The translations under genes and the position numbers were made by a program. From NCBI GenBank assembly GCA_017745595.1, contig WMBV01000001.1, positions 124,001 to 188,000 of the forward strand: a DNA stretch of 64,000 nt. The letters run 5' to 3'. The first letter of the stretch is position 1. Every line of letters begins with the position of its first letter. Below, piece after piece: positions 41,206 through 51,063 of this stretch. The DNA comes from Bordetella petrii (GTDB lineage Bacteria > Pseudomonadota > Gammaproteobacteria > Burkholderiales > Burkholderiaceae_B). The notes below the pieces were generated by a model. The model saw only the letters and a list, made by a program, of their open reading frames with translations, did no database searches and was not told where the DNA came from.

Positions 41206-41709
41206 TTACGGATTCACCTGGGAAAACCAGGCCGTGGGCAGCCAGTCGGCGGGCAGCCAGCCTTGCCAGAAAGCGTAGGCGATCAGGGCCACCAGCAGCG
41301 CCAGGATGATCAGCAGCCAACCCCAGGGCATGCCGCCGCGGTCGTCGTCGTGCGGCTGCACGGGCACCGCCATGGGGCGCGGCACGCGCGAGCCCGAAAC
41401 TGGCGTGGGCGCGGCGGCGATCTGGGCTTCGAGCGAGGCCACGATGGCCGGCGCATCGGCGTCGAGCAGGCGCGCGTAGCTGCGGATGAGGCCGCGCAGC
41501 GACACGCCCGACGGCAATTTGCCCCATTGCTCGTTTTCGAGCGCCTGGATCTGGCGCGCCGAAAACTTGATGCGGCTGGAGACTTCGTCGAGCGACCACC
41601 CCCGCGCCAGGCGCAGCGCCTGCAGGGCCTGGCCTACCGTGGCGGCCTGAGCTTGCGCCTGCGCGGGGAATTCGCCCGCGGGAACAGCCGGATCGAGCTG
41701 CTGCGTCAT
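41206..41709 (-). CDS. RodZ-like helix-turn-helix membrane protein (short form)
   Basis: 167 residues. The N-terminal Xre-type HTH ([20 protein letters not shown], then [20 protein letters not shown]) and one membrane helix near the C-terminus ([20 protein letters not shown]) match RodZ. The periplasmic DUF4115 domain of full-length RodZ is absent: the protein ends about 20 residues after the helix. It overlaps rlmN by 4 bp and leads into ispG, the normal place for rodZ. A role in cell shape is inferred. Confidence 0.82.
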   Translation of the reverse strand: MTQQLDPAVPAGEFPAQAQAQAATVGQALQALRLARGWSLDEVSSRIKFSARQIQALENEQWGKLPSGVSLRGLIRSYARLLDADAPAIVASLEAQIAAAPTPVSGSRVPRPMAVPVQPHDDDRGGMPWGWLLIILALLVALIAYAFWQGWLPADWLPTAWFSQVNP

Positions 41710-42851
41710 GCCTGCACCTGTGCAATGGAAATGGTACGGCCGGCGTTGCGCTGCGCGACGCGGGTGCGGTCGCGGACTTCGCCGGCCAGCTGGCCGCAGG
41801 CGGCGTCGATATCGTCGCCACGGGTCTTGCGCACCGTGGTGACGATACCGGCATCCATCAGCCTTTGCGCGAAGACCTTCACGCGCGCCGACGGCGAGCG
41901 CTTCAGGCCGGAGGCCGGAAACGGATTGAAGGGAATCAGGTTGAGCTTGCAGCGCACCTGCCGCGCCACCTGGATGAGTGCCTGGGCATGCTGGTCGGTA
42001 TCGTTGATGCCGTCCAGCATGCAGTATTCGAAAGTAATGAAATCGCGCGGCGCGCTGGCCAGGTAGCGTTCGCACGCGCCCAGCAGTTCGGCGAGCGGGT
42101 ATTTCTTGTTGAGCGGCACCAGCTGGTCGCGCAGTTCGTCGGTGGGCGCATGCAGCGACACCGCCAGCGCCACCGGGCAGTCGCGGGCCAAGCGGTCCAT
42201 CATGGGCACCACGCCCGAGGTCGAGACGGTGACGCGCCGGCGCGACAGGCCGTAGGCGTTGTCGTCGAGCATGAGGCGCAGGGCCGGCAGCAGTTGGTCG
42301 TAGTTGAGCAGGGGTTCGCCCATGCCCATCATGACGACGTTGCTGATCACCCGCGCATCGTCGCCGCCCGCGCCGCCCAGCCGCGCGGTGCCGGCATCGG
42401 CCTCGAGCACCCGCTTGGCCCACCACAGCTGGCCGATGATTTCGCTGGCGGTGAGATTGCGGTTGAAACCCTGGTGGCCGGTGGAGCAAAAGCGGCAATT
42501 GACCGCGCAGCCGGCCTGGCTGGACACGCACAGCGTGCCGCGGTCGTCTTCGGGGATGAAGACGGTTTCGATGGCATTGCCCTGCCCTACGTCGAACAGC
42601 CACTTGCGCGTGCCGTCGGACGAGCGCTGTTCGGTGTTGACCGGCAGCGCCTCGATGCGGCAATGCCGCGCCAGCTGGCCGCGGAACTCGCGGGCCAGGT
42701 CGGTCATGGCGTCGAACGAGTCGGCTCCGCGCTGGTGCATCCAGCGCTGCAGCTGGCGGGCGCGAAACGGCTTGCCGCCCCATTGCCCGACCAGCTCGGA
42801 CAGGGCGGCGCCATCGAGGCCCAGCAGATTGACGCGTTCGGCGGTTTCCAT
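41706..42851 (-). CDS. rlmN: 23S rRNA/tRNA adenine-C2 methyltransferase RlmN
   Basis: 381 residues, a radical-SAM enzyme. The cluster motif [18 protein letters not shown] has the Cx3Cx2C spacing. [14 protein letters not shown] and the C-terminal catalytic Cys region ([15 protein letters not shown]) are intact. It methylates A2503 of 23S rRNA and A37 of some tRNAs. It starts 27 bp after ndk. Confidence 0.97.
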   Translation of the reverse strand: METAERVNLLGLDGAALSELVGQWGGKPFRARQLQRWMHQRGADSFDAMTDLAREFRGQLARHCRIEALPVNTEQRSSDGTRKWLFDVGQGNAIETVFIPEDDRGTLCVSSQAGCAVNCRFCSTGHQGFNRNLTASEIIGQLWWAKRVLEADAGTARLGGAGGDDARVISNVVMMGMGEPLLNYDQLLPALRLMLDDNAYGLSRRRVTVSTSGVVPMMDRLARDCPVALAVSLHAPTDELRDQLVPLNKKYPLAELLGACERYLASAPRDFITFEYCMLDGINDTDQHAQALIQVARQVRCKLNLIPFNPFPASGLKRSPSARVKVFAQRLMDAGIVTTVRKTRGDDIDAACGQLAGEVRDRTRVAQRNAGRTISIAQVQA

Positions 42852-42878
42852 GACTGGTGTCAGGCGCGGATCAGGCGA

Positions 42879-43304
42879 TCAGCGGCTGTGGATGTTGATT
42901 TCGGGGAAGAAGAACGCGACTTCGACGGCGGCCGTTTCAGCGGCGTCGGAGCCGTGCACGGCGTTGGCGTCGATGCTGTCGGCGAAGTCGGCGCGGATGG
43001 TGCCGGGAGCGGCCTTCTTGGGATCGGTGGCGCCCATCAGGTCGCGGTTTTTCTGGATGGCGCCTTCGCCTTCGAGCACTTGCACGAACACGGGGCCCGA
43101 GACCATGAAATCGACCAGGTCTTTGAAGAAGGGGCGTTCTTTGTGGACGGCGTAGAAGCGCTCGGCGTCGGCACGCGACAGTTGCTGCAGGCGCGCGGCG
43201 ATGACCTTCAGGCCGGCGTTTTCGAAGCGGGCGACGATTTGGCCAATGACATTCTTGGCTACGGCGTCGGGCTTGATGATCGAGAGAGTGCGTTCGACGG
43301 ACAT
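42879..43304 (-). CDS. ndk: Nucleoside diphosphate kinase
   Basis: 141 residues. [20 protein letters not shown] is the standard N-terminus. The phospho-His is in DANAVHGSD. It balances NTP pools. It leads the long minus-strand cluster and is divergent from valS. Confidence 0.98.
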   Translation of the reverse strand: MSVERTLSIIKPDAVAKNVIGQIVARFENAGLKVIAARLQQLSRADAERFYAVHKERPFFKDLVDFMVSGPVFVQVLEGEGAIQKNRDLMGATDPKKAAPGTIRADFADSIDANAVHGSDAAETAAVEVAFFFPEINIHSR

Positions 43305-43635
43305 GGAGACTCCAAACTGGGTTTGACTGTTTTTCGGTTATGGGTGCGCGCCGCCGCGGCGGCCGGGCCCTGGCCCGGGCCGTAAAGCACCTAGGCACGT
43401 AAGGCGTTCACGCCGGCCGCGCCCCGGCGCTGCGTTCCGGGACTGGATTCGAGACTGGACCCCTACCGGATGCGAATGGTTCCGGTGGCCACCGTTTTCT
43501 TAATAAAAACAGGGACTTCTGAAAGGTTTACAGTAACCCGGCATTCTAACACGCCGTCAAGTCCCCAATACATCTTAAAATTAACGGTTTGCTTGGCCGT
43601 CTTTCGGCCTGCCCCCGTTTTTGCCGGAACCCGTA
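43305..43635. other. Divergent ndk-valS intergenic region
   Basis: 331 bases without a gene. On the minus strand TGTTAGAAT (extended -10, TAGAAT at 43548-43543) is followed by CCGGGTTACTGTAAACC, nearly the same element as in front of rpsU. AAAAACAGGGAC (43505-43516) is a short repeat that recurs inside valS. A clear valS promoter could not be fixed. Confidence 0.45.
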
Positions 43636-43784
43636 ATGACCGACGCCGCAGCCCCCCTTCTTCCCGAAACCGAATCCGCCGACCTGCCCAAGAGCTTCGA
43701 GCCCGCCGAACTCGAAGCCCACTGGTATGCCGAATGGGAGCGGCGCGGCTACTTTGCCGCCGGCCAGCACGTAAAAACAGGGAC
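43505..43784 (+). repeat. Two copies of a short AAAAACAGGGAC repeat
   Basis: Exact 12-base copies lie at 43505-43516 (intergenic) and 43773-43784 (inside valS, encoding part of VKTGTD). A related AAAATGGGGACTTCCC occurs at 50876-50891. Only the two 12-mers are the repeat; the bases between them are not. Confidence 0.5.
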
Positions 43785-46521
43785 CGACCCCCAGCCCTAC
43801 GTGATCCAGTTCCCGCCCCCCAACGTCACGGGCACGCTGCACATGGGGCATGCCTTCAACCAGACCATCATGGACGGCCTGGTGCGCTACCACCGCATGC
43901 GCGGCGACGACACGGTGTTCGTGCCGGGCACCGACCACGCCGGCATCGCCACCCAGATCGTGGTCGAGCGCCGCCTGGACGCCGACAAGATCTCGCGCCA
44001 CGACCTGGGCCGCGAGAAGTTCATCGAGAAAGTCTGGGAATGGAAAGAGCAGTCGGGCAACACCATCACCGGCCAGGTGCGCCGGCTGGGCGCCTCGGCC
44101 GACTGGCCGCGCGAATACTTCACCATGGACGAACGCATGTCGCGCGGCGTGGTGGAAACCTTCGTGCGCCTGTACCAGCAGGGCCTGATCTACCGCGGCA
44201 AGCGCCTGGTGAACTGGGACCCGAAGCTGCTGACGGCCGTGTCCGACCTGGAAGTGCAGTCCGAAGAAGTCGACGGCCACATGTGGCATATCCTGTATCC
44301 GTTCGTCGACGGCCCGCAGACCATCGTCGATAAGGACGGCCAGACGGTCACCCTGCGCGGCATGACCATCGCCACCACCCGCCCCGAGACCATGCTGGCC
44401 GACGGCGCGTTGTGCGTGCACCCCGACGACCCCCGCTACGGGCACCTGGTGGGCAAGATGGTCGAGCTGCCGCTGTGCGACCGCAACATTCCCATCATCG
44501 CCGACGACTTCGTCGACCCCGAGTTCGGCACCGGCTGCGTCAAGATCACCGGCGCCCACGACTTCAACGACTACGCCTGCGCGCTGCGCCACGATCTGCC
44601 GATGATCGTGATCTTCACGCTGGACGCGCACATCAACGAAAACGGCCCCGCGCAATTCCAGGGCATGGAACGCTACGAGGCCCGCAAGGCCGTGGTGGCC
44701 CAGCTCGAGGCCGAGCAGTACCTGGTGAAGGTCGAGCCGCACAAAATGATGCAGCCCAAGGGCGACCGCACAGGCGTGGTACTGGAACCCATGCTGACCG
44801 ACCAATGGTTCGTGGCCATGAGCAAGCCCGCGCCCGAAGGCACGCGGCATCCCGGCAAGAGCATCACCCAGGTGGCGCTGGACGTGGTGGCCGACGGCAG
44901 CATCAAGTTCTACCCCGAGAACTGGACCACCATCTACAACCAGTGGCTGAACAATATCCAGGACTGGTGCATTTCGCGCCAGCTGTGGTGGGGCCACCAG
45001 ATTCCCGCCTGGTATTCCGAAGACGGGCAGGTATTCGTGGCGCATTCCGAAGCGCAGGCGCAAGAGCAGGCGCGCGCGGCGGGCGTCACGGGGCCCCTGG
45101 CGCGCGACCCGGACGTGCTGGACACCTGGTTCTCGTCGGCGCTGGTGCCCTTTACCACCCTGGGCTGGCCCGAAGACACGCCCGACCTGCGGCGCTACCT
45201 GCCGTCCAGCGTGCTGGTCACCGGCTTCGACATCATTTTCTTCTGGGTGGCGCGCATGGTCATGATGACCACCCACCTGACCGGCCAGATTCCCTTCAAG
45301 CACGTCTACGTGCACGGCCTGATCCGCGACGCCGACGGCCAGAAAATGAGCAAGTCCAAGGGCAACACCCTGGACCCGGTCGACCTGATCGACGGCATCG
45401 ACCTGGACGGCCTGGTGGCCAAACGCACGTATGGCCTGATGAACCCCAAGCAGGCCGGCGCCATCGAAAAAGCCACGCGCCGCCAGTACCCCGACGGCAT
45501 TCCGGCCTTCGGCACCGACGCGCTGCGCTTCACGATGGCGGCCTACGCCACCCTGGGCCGCAACATCAACTTCGACCTGAAGCGCTGCGAGGGCTACCGC
45601 AACTTCTGCAACAAGCTGTGGAATGCCACCCGCTATGTGCTGATGAACACCGAGGGCCATGAGCTGGGCGGCGACCAGCCCGCGGAACTGTCTTTCGCCG
45701 ACCGCTGGATCGTCAGCCAGCTGCAGGCGCTGGAAGCCGAAGTCGAGCGCGGCTTTGCCGACTACCGCTTCGACAACGTGGCCAATGCGCTGTACCGCTA
45801 CGTATGGGACGAATACTGCGACTGGTACGTGGAACTGGCCAAGGTGCAGATCCAGCAAGGCACGCCGGCCCAGCAGCTGGGCACGCGCCGCACGCTGATC
45901 CGCGTGCTGGAGGCCGTGCTGCGGCTGGCGCATCCCGTCATTCCCTTCATTACCGAAGCGCTGTGGCAGAAGGTCTCGGTAGCGGCCGGCAAGCGCCAGC
46001 CGGGGGCCACCGACAGTGTCAGCGTGCAGCCCTACCCGCGCAGTAATGCCGCGGCCGTCGACGCCGCGGCCGAGGCCGACGTCGCCGAGCTGAAGGCTCA
46101 GGTGGAAGCGGTGCGCGCGCTGCGCGGCGAAATGGGGCTGTCGCCGGCCCAGCGAGTGCCGCTGGTGGCCCAGGGCGATGCCGCCACCCTGCGGCGCAAC
46201 GGCCCTTACCTGGCCGCGCTGGCCAAGCTGAGCCAGGTCGACGTGGTCGACACCCTGCCCGACGCCGGCGCGCCGGTGCAAGTGGTGGGCACCGCGCGGC
46301 TGATGCTGCATGTCGAGATCGACGTGGCGGCCGAACGCGCCCGCCTGGACAAGGAAATCGCCCGCCTGGAAGGCGAAGCCGCCAAGGCCGGCGGCAAGCT
46401 GGGCAATGCCAGCTTCGTCGAGCGCGCGCCGGCCGCCGTGGTCGAACAAGAAAAGGCCCGGCTGGCGCAGTTCAACGAAACCCTGGCCAAGGTACGGGAA
46501 CAGCGCGCCAAGCTGGGCTGA
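43636..46521 (+). CDS. valS: Valyl-tRNA synthetase
   Basis: 961 residues. Class I motifs [17 protein letters not shown] (HIGH) and [10 protein letters not shown] (KMSKS) are present. The editing domain ([18 protein letters not shown]) and a C-terminal coiled coil rich in Ala and Glu complete it. The ATG at 43636 ([11 protein letters not shown]) is preferred over an in-frame TTG at 43621. Residues about 46-52 (VKTGTDP) are encoded by a copy of the short repeat found just upstream of the gene, perhaps an old insertion tolerated in frame. Confidence 0.97.
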   Translation: MTDAAAPLLPETESADLPKSFEPAELEAHWYAEWERRGYFAAGQHVKTGTDPQPYVIQFPPPNVTGTLHMGHAFNQTIMDGLVRYHRMRGDDTVFVPGTDHAGIATQIVVERRLDADKISRHDLGREKFIEKVWEWKEQSGNTITGQVRRLGASADWPREYFTMDERMSRGVVETFVRLYQQGLIYRGKRLVNWDPKLLTAVSDLEVQSEEVDGHMWHILYPFVDGPQTIVDKDGQTVTLRGMTIATTRPETMLADGALCVHPDDPRYGHLVGKMVELPLCDRNIPIIADDFVDPEFGTGCVKITGAHDFNDYACALRHDLPMIVIFTLDAHINENGPAQFQGMERYEARKAVVAQLEAEQYLVKVEPHKMMQPKGDRTGVVLEPMLTDQWFVAMSKPAPEGTRHPGKSITQVALDVVADGSIKFYPENWTTIYNQWLNNIQDWCISRQLWWGHQIPAWYSEDGQVFVAHSEAQAQEQARAAGVTGPLARDPDVLDTWFSSALVPFTTLGWPEDTPDLRRYLPSSVLVTGFDIIFFWVARMVMMTTHLTGQIPFKHVYVHGLIRDADGQKMSKSKGNTLDPVDLIDGIDLDGLVAKRTYGLMNPKQAGAIEKATRRQYPDGIPAFGTDALRFTMAAYATLGRNINFDLKRCEGYRNFCNKLWNATRYVLMNTEGHELGGDQPAELSFADRWIVSQLQALEAEVERGFADYRFDNVANALYRYVWDEYCDWYVELAKVQIQQGTPAQQLGTRRTLIRVLEAVLRLAHPVIPFITEALWQKVSVAAGKRQPGATDSVSVQPYPRSNAAAVDAAAEADVAELKAQVEAVRALRGEMGLSPAQRVPLVAQGDAATLRRNGPYLAALAKLSQVDVVDTLPDAGAPVQVVGTARLMLHVEIDVAAERARLDKEIARLEGEAAKAGGKLGNASFVERAPAAVVEQEKARLAQFNETLAKVREQRAKLG

Positions 46522-46536
46522 ACACGGCGGCGGGGG

Positions 46537-47826
46537 CTACACCCCGCCGTCGTTCATGCGGTACCACGTCACCACGGCATTGACGTAAATGCGCCGCAAC
46601 GGATACAGCGGAAAACCCTTGATGGGTGTCAGCGGTACCGGCAGGGCGTCGGCGCCCTCGCCCGCCGTATAGGCGGCCAGGGCCTGGCCCATGCGGGTCT
46701 GCAGGCCCACGCCGCGCCCCTGGCAGCCGATGTCGATCAGCAGGCCGGGTTCGGGCTCGTGCAGGTGCGGCAGATAATCGCGCGTGACCGCCACGCGGCC
46801 GCACCAGCGATATTCGAACGGCATGCCGGCGGCCTGCGGGAACATCTTGGCCAGCACCCGTTCCAGATGGGCCCAGTCCTGCGGCCCCTTGGGCTCGCGA
46901 AACGGCCCTCGCCCGCCCATCAGCAGGCGCCCCTCGTGGTCCAGCCGGAAATACAGCAGCAGATTGCGCGTGTCCGAGCATACGCCGCCCTTCGGGAAAA
47001 TCGTGGTCCGCACGTCGTCGGGCAGCGGCTGCGTCGCCACCTGGAAGGTATTGGCGTCGATGATGGATTCGCGCAGGCCGGGCCACAGGCCCGCGCCGTA
47101 AGCATTGGTGCACATCACGACCCGCTGCGCCGTCACCTGGCCGCCGCCGTCCGTGGCGGCTACCCAGTGTCCGCCGTCGCGCCGCAAGGCCGTGACCGGC
47201 GTGCCGGTATGCAGGCGGGCCCCCGCCGCCAGCGCCGCCCGGGCCAGCCCGCGCGCATAGCTGAGCGGCTGGATGGCCCCGGCACGGGGATCGATCCAGC
47301 CCCCCAGGTAGCGATCGGTGCCGGTCAGCGCGGCCACCTGCGCCTTGTCCAGCACGCGGGTAGCGACGCCGCGGCGCGCCCATTGTTCGGCCCGCGCATG
47401 CGCGATGCCCAGCGCCTCGCGCGTATGCGCGCCCTGGATCCAGCCAGCCCGTTCGCGCGGCACCTGCATGCCGTGCCGCTCGATCAGGTCGAACACCAGA
47501 TCGGCCGTGCCGCCGGCAAACTGCGCCAGGCGTTCGCCGCGGTCGGCGCCGTACATGCGCACCAGTTCGTCGGGATCGTATTTCAGCCCGGGGATCACCT
47601 GCCCGCCGTTGCGGCCCGAGCCGCCGAAACCGATTTCGCGCGCTTCGAGCAGCAACACGTCGACGCCGCGCTCGGCCAGGTGCAGCGCGGTGCTCAGCCC
47701 GGCGTAGCCGCCGCCGATGACCAGCACGTCGGCCCGCGCCGAGCCTTGCAGCGCCACGGTATCGGGCGGCGGCGCGGCCGTGGCGGCCCACAATGAATGC
47801 GACAGCGGATAGGGCGCCTGCGCCAT
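46537..47826 (-). CDS. FAD-dependent amine/amino-acid oxidoreductase (DAO family)
   Basis: 429 residues. The FAD-binding Rossmann motif is VLVIGGGYAGLSTALHLAER, and GFGGSGRNGGQVIPGLKYDP is typical of DAO enzymes close to gamma-glutamylputrescine oxidase (PuuB) and glycine/sarcosine oxidases. It is the distal gene of a cluster with a polar amino-acid importer and an XRE-cupin regulator. The set therefore probably takes up and oxidises an amine or amino acid. The substrate is unknown. Confidence 0.85.
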   Translation of the reverse strand: MAQAPYPLSHSLWAATAAPPPDTVALQGSARADVLVIGGGYAGLSTALHLAERGVDVLLLEAREIGFGGSGRNGGQVIPGLKYDPDELVRMYGADRGERLAQFAGGTADLVFDLIERHGMQVPRERAGWIQGAHTREALGIAHARAEQWARRGVATRVLDKAQVAALTGTDRYLGGWIDPRAGAIQPLSYARGLARAALAAGARLHTGTPVTALRRDGGHWVAATDGGGQVTAQRVVMCTNAYGAGLWPGLRESIIDANTFQVATQPLPDDVRTTIFPKGGVCSDTRNLLLYFRLDHEGRLLMGGRGPFREPKGPQDWAHLERVLAKMFPQAAGMPFEYRWCGRVAVTRDYLPHLHEPEPGLLIDIGCQGRGVGLQTRMGQALAAYTAGEGADALPVPLTPIKGFPLYPLRRIYVNAVVTWYRMNDGGV

Positions 47827-47839
47827 GATGGAGGGTTCC

Positions 47840-48571
47840 TTACATCGGATGCAGCACGCGGTGCAGGAAATCCTGCGTGCGCGGATGCTGCGGTTGGTTC
47901 AACACTTCGCGGGCGGCGCCCTGCTCTACCACCACGCCGCCGTCGATGAACAGCACGCGGTCGGCGACCTCGCGGGCGAAGCTCATTTCGTGCGTGACGA
48001 CCACCATCGTCATGCCCGCCTCGGCCAGCTTGCGCATCACGCCCAGCACGTCGCCCACCAGTTCGGGGTCGAGCGCCGAGGTGGGCTCGTCGAACAGGAT
48101 GGCCTTGGGCTGCATGGCCAGCGCGCGCGCGATGGCGACCCGCTGCTGCTGGCCGCCCGACAACTGCGGCGGATGGGCGTTTTCCTTGTCGGCCAGGCCG
48201 ACACTGGCCAGCAGTTCGCGGCCCCGCTCGATGGCCTGGGCGCGCGGCTCTTTCTTGACGAACACCGGCCCTTCGATGACGTTTTCCAGGGCGGTACGAT
48301 GGGGAAAAAGATTGAAGCGCTGGAACACCATTGACACCTGGGTACGGATCGACACGATGGAAGGCGCGTCGCAGTCGACCCGCTCGCCGTCGATAGTGAT
48401 GGTGCCGCCGTTGTAGCGTTCCAGCCCGTTGATGCAGCGCAGGATGGTCGACTTGCCCGAACCCGACGGGCCGATCACGCACACGACTTCGCCCTTGCTG
48501 ACCTCGGCGTCGATGCCCTTCAGGACTTCGAGCTTGCCGAAACTCTTGCGCACGTCTTGCAGCAGGATCAT
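47840..48571 (-). CDS. ABC importer ATPase, polar amino acid type
   Basis: 243 residues. Walker [10 protein letters not shown], signature [15 protein letters not shown] and Walker [15 protein letters not shown] are intact; the family is GlnQ/HisP-like. The ATG at 48571 ([12 protein letters not shown]) overlaps the permease gene by 4 bp. It is 13 bp upstream of the FAD oxidase gene. Confidence 0.93.
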   Translation of the reverse strand: MILLQDVRKSFGKLEVLKGIDAEVSKGEVVCVIGPSGSGKSTILRCINGLERYNGGTITIDGERVDCDAPSIVSIRTQVSMVFQRFNLFPHRTALENVIEGPVFVKKEPRAQAIERGRELLASVGLADKENAHPPQLSGGQQQRVAIARALAMQPKAILFDEPTSALDPELVGDVLGVMRKLAEAGMTMVVVTHEMSFAREVADRVLFIDGGVVVEQGAAREVLNQPQHPRTQDFLHRVLHPM

Positions 48572-49233
48572 TTGGCCGCGCTCCTTTTTTCCAGATGCCT
48601 GACGAACAGGATGAGCGGCACGCACATCACCAGGTACATCAGCGCCACCAGGCTGAACACGGTGGCGTTCTTGAAGGTGGACACCGCGATCAGCTTGCCC
48701 TGCAAGGCCAGCTCGGCCACGGTGATGGTGGAAGCCTGAGAAGAATCCTTCAGCATCATGATCATGATGTTGCCGTAGGGCGGCAACACGATTTTCACTG
48801 CCTGCGGCAGCACCACGCGCCGCATGGTCATGCTCCAGCTCATGCCCATGGCCATGGCGGCCTCGATCTGGCCGCGGTCGATGGCCTCGATGCCGGCGCG
48901 GAAGTTTTCGGCCTGATAGGCCGAATAGGCGATGCCCAGACCGATGATGGCCGCCTGCACGGCCGTCAGCGCGATGCCCATGTCGGGCATGACGAAATAA
49001 ATGTAGAACAGCAGCACGATAATGGGGATACCGCGCAGCACGTTGATCATGCCGGCGCTGAACTTGGCCACCGCCTTGATGCCGGATACCCGCATCAAGG
49101 CCCAGACCATGCCCAGCAGCGTGGACAAAACCAGCGACCCGAAAGTCACCAGAATGGTCAGCGTGGCGCCTTGCAGCAGGATGGGCAAGAACTCGCGCGC
49201 ATCATTGAAAAAATCCATCATCGTTCGGTTCAT
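48568..49233 (-). CDS. ABC importer permease, polar amino acid type
   Basis: 221 residues with about five membrane helices. The N-terminal [20 protein letters not shown] block is the HisM/GlnP signature region and the EAA-like loop is near [19 protein letters not shown]. It works with the ATPase encoded downstream and the binding protein encoded upstream. Confidence 0.92.
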   Translation of the reverse strand: MNRTMMDFFNDAREFLPILLQGATLTILVTFGSLVLSTLLGMVWALMRVSGIKAVAKFSAGMINVLRGIPIIVLLFYIYFVMPDMGIALTAVQAAIIGLGIAYSAYQAENFRAGIEAIDRGQIEAAMAMGMSWSMTMRRVVLPQAVKIVLPPYGNIMIMMLKDSSQASTITVAELALQGKLIAVSTFKNATVFSLVALMYLVMCVPLILFVRHLEKRSAAK

Positions 49234-49255
49234 CCTAATGGGGGTGGTGGAAAGC

Positions 49256-49277
49256 GCCGCCGGGCGCGCCCGGCGGC
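49256..49277. repeat. Perfect 22-bp GC palindrome between binding protein and permease genes
   Basis: Both strands read the same (GCCGCCGGGCG and its complement). It would form a very stable hairpin in the mRNA between the binding-protein gene and the permease gene. Such hairpins often protect the upstream message and raise binding-protein level over permease. There is no T-run, so it is not a classical terminator. Confidence 0.6.
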
Positions 49278-49312
49278 CGGCGGGGGCCGGCGCCGCGGCG
49301 GGCGCCGGGCGC

Positions 49313-50065
49313 TCAATCCGCCAGGTTCCACTTCTTCAGGATGCCGTCGATAGTGCCGTCGGCCTTCAGCTTTTCCAGCGCCTTATTGACGCGCGCGAGC
49401 AGTTCGGTGTCGTCCTGGCGCGTGGCGATGCCCAGGCTGCCGACCACCGTGGGCTGATAGCTCTTGGCCATCTTCAGGTTGGGATAGGCGCCCTTGGCGA
49501 TGATACTGGCCGCGATGGGGTAGTCCATGAAGCCGCCCTGGATACGGCCTGCGTTGGCGTCGCGCATCATGTCGGGCGGGTTGTCGTACAGCTTGACCTC
49601 TTTGAACATGCCGCTTTTCTGGATCGGTTCGACGAAAGCCGTGCCCACTTGCACGCCCACCGTCATGCCCTTCATGTCGGCAAACGACTTGTATTCCTTG
49701 TCGTCGTCCTTGGGCACCATGAAGCCTTCGCCGTAGCGGTACACGGGCTCGGAAAAGCTGACCACTTTCTTGCGGGGCTCGGTGATGAACATGGCGGCCG
49801 AGATCAGGTCGATGCGCTTGGAGGTCAGCGAGCCGATCAGCGCCGAGAACGCCATGGGTTCGATCTGCACTTCGAAGCCGGCTTCCTTGCCCACCGCCTT
49901 GATGATGTCGACCATGACCCCTTCGATGGTGTTGGTCTTGGTGTCCAGGAACGTGAACGGGCTGCCGGTGGGCGTGGACCCGACCTTCAGCACCGTCTGC
50001 GCCTGGGCGGCGCTGCCCAGCGCAAGCGTGGCGGCCAAGGCTGCCATCATGATCTTCAGTTTCAT
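49313..50065 (-). CDS. ABC importer periplasmic substrate-binding protein
   Basis: 250 residues. A cleavable signal peptide (MAALAATLALGSAAQAQ) precedes a family 3 solute-binding domain, with VGSTPTGSPFTFLDTKTN and GFEVQIEPMAFSALIGSLTS. AGGGGA lies before the ATG. The ligand is probably an amino acid or opine-like compound; it cannot be read from sequence. Confidence 0.92.
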   Translation of the reverse strand: MKLKIMMAALAATLALGSAAQAQTVLKVGSTPTGSPFTFLDTKTNTIEGVMVDIIKAVGKEAGFEVQIEPMAFSALIGSLTSKRIDLISAAMFITEPRKKVVSFSEPVYRYGEGFMVPKDDDKEYKSFADMKGMTVGVQVGTAFVEPIQKSGMFKEVKLYDNPPDMMRDANAGRIQGGFMDYPIAASIIAKGAYPNLKMAKSYQPTVVGSLGIATRQDDTELLARVNKALEKLKADGTIDGILKKWNLAD

Positions 50066-50155
50066 GGATATTCCCCTACTGTCGTGGAAAGCAAAGCGCG
50101 CATTGCGCGCCGGTCGTGCGCAGGCTCCGGCACCGGCGGCGCCGGATCGCGCGTG

Positions 50156-50821
50156 TTATGGGCTGGCCTCCTGGTCGATGCGGCTGATGGCCCAGATGAC
50201 TTCGGCGACATCCGAGCCGGGATTGCGCCAGCGCCGCGGCGTGCGGCTGGCATAGCAGAAACTGTCGCCCGCCCGCAGCAGCAGGACCTGGTCTTCGATC
50301 CAGAGTTCGAGCGTGCCCCGCAGCACCAGGCCGACCTGCTCGCCCATGTTCGAAGAGAACAGGTCGTCGCCGGTGGAGCCGCCGGGGTCGATGCGCGCGC
50401 GGCACAGATCCAGGCTGCGGCCGGCGGGCGGAGTGTACATCTCTTTGCGGATGCCCTTGTCGGACAAGTCGATACGCCGGTGCGAACCCGAGCGCGCCAC
50501 GCGGCCGGCGGCTTCGCCGTCGCTCTGGCCGGCGCCGCGCAACAAGGCGTCGGCCGACACTCCGAACTGGCTGGCCAGCAGGCCCAGGATTTTTACCGAA
50601 GGCGAACTCAAGCCCCGTTCGACCTGGCTGAGCATCCCCACCGAAATGCCGCAAGCCCGGGCCACGCGCACCAGCGACAGACCGTGCTGCTTGCGCAATT
50701 GGCGCAGGTGCTGTCCCAGCCAGAAGTCGATCACCGAAGCGGACGCAGGCGCCGCGGCGGCCTCGCGGGCGGATGGCCGGGGCGGCGGATCAGGCTGGGG
50801 GGATGCGGCCAGACTGGGCAT
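50156..50821 (-). CDS. XRE-cupin transcriptional regulator
   Basis: 221 residues. An HTH near residues 35-90 (LRQLRKQHGLSLVRVARACG, then ISVGMLSQVERGLSSPS) and a C-terminal cupin (GEQVGLVLRGTLELWIEDQV) give the PuuR-like domain order. PuuR-type proteins repress amine catabolism. The palindrome at 50820-50836 overlaps its own start codon, which suggests autoregulation. No clear ribosome site precedes the ATG at 50821, so a leaderless or later start is possible. Confidence 0.85.
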   Translation of the reverse strand: MPSLAASPQPDPPPRPSAREAAAAPASASVIDFWLGQHLRQLRKQHGLSLVRVARACGISVGMLSQVERGLSSPSVKILGLLASQFGVSADALLRGAGQSDGEAAGRVARSGSHRRIDLSDKGIRKEMYTPPAGRSLDLCRARIDPGGSTGDDLFSSNMGEQVGLVLRGTLELWIEDQVLLLRAGDSFCYASRTPRRWRNPGSDVAEVIWAISRIDQEASP

Positions 50822-50836
50822 ATGAAAATTTCATAT
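50820..50836. promoter_or_regulatory. Perfect palindrome over the regulator start codon
   Basis: ATATGAAA-A-TTTCATAT is an 8+1+8 perfect inverted repeat that includes the regulator's ATG. A related GAATAATTTTC lies just beyond. It is a likely binding site for the XRE-cupin protein itself. Confidence 0.6.
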
Positions 50837-50919
50837 AAGAATAATTTTCAATGCTAGCAGCGGCGCCATGGCGGGAAAATGGGGACTTCCCTAGTCGGAC
50901 GGTTGTTGAGCCGTGCGAC

Positions 50920-51004
50920 GGTGTCCGACACCCTTCGGGAGTCGGACACCTGGATCATTGCGCCTTATTGCCAGGGGTCTGACTCCCGAAGGGTGTCGGA
51001 CACC
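50920..51004. repeat. REP-like inverted pair
   Basis: Unit A (50920-50950) has 10-bp arms GGTGTCCGAC and GTCGGACACC around a loop holding CCCTTCGGGA. Unit B (50976-51004) is an inverted, slightly shortened copy: 24 bases match exactly, then GGACACC is replaced by AGACC. A 25-base spacer separates them. The pair lies past the 3' end of trmD. The layout is that of a bacterial interspersed (REP/BIME) element. Confidence 0.75.
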
Positions 51005-51063
51005 GCTGCGTGCAGGGGCCAGGCATCGGCGCCCGACATTTTGCGCAAGCCAGGTGCCGGGGA

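Noticed and set aside
43546-46449. Very long open frame opposite valS, and similar ones opposite trbE, rpoD, hisS/ispG and others
   Set aside because: These are mirror frames of high-GC genes. They are rich in His, Arg, Gly and Gln, have no known domains and no ribosome sites, and lie opposite well-recognised proteins.
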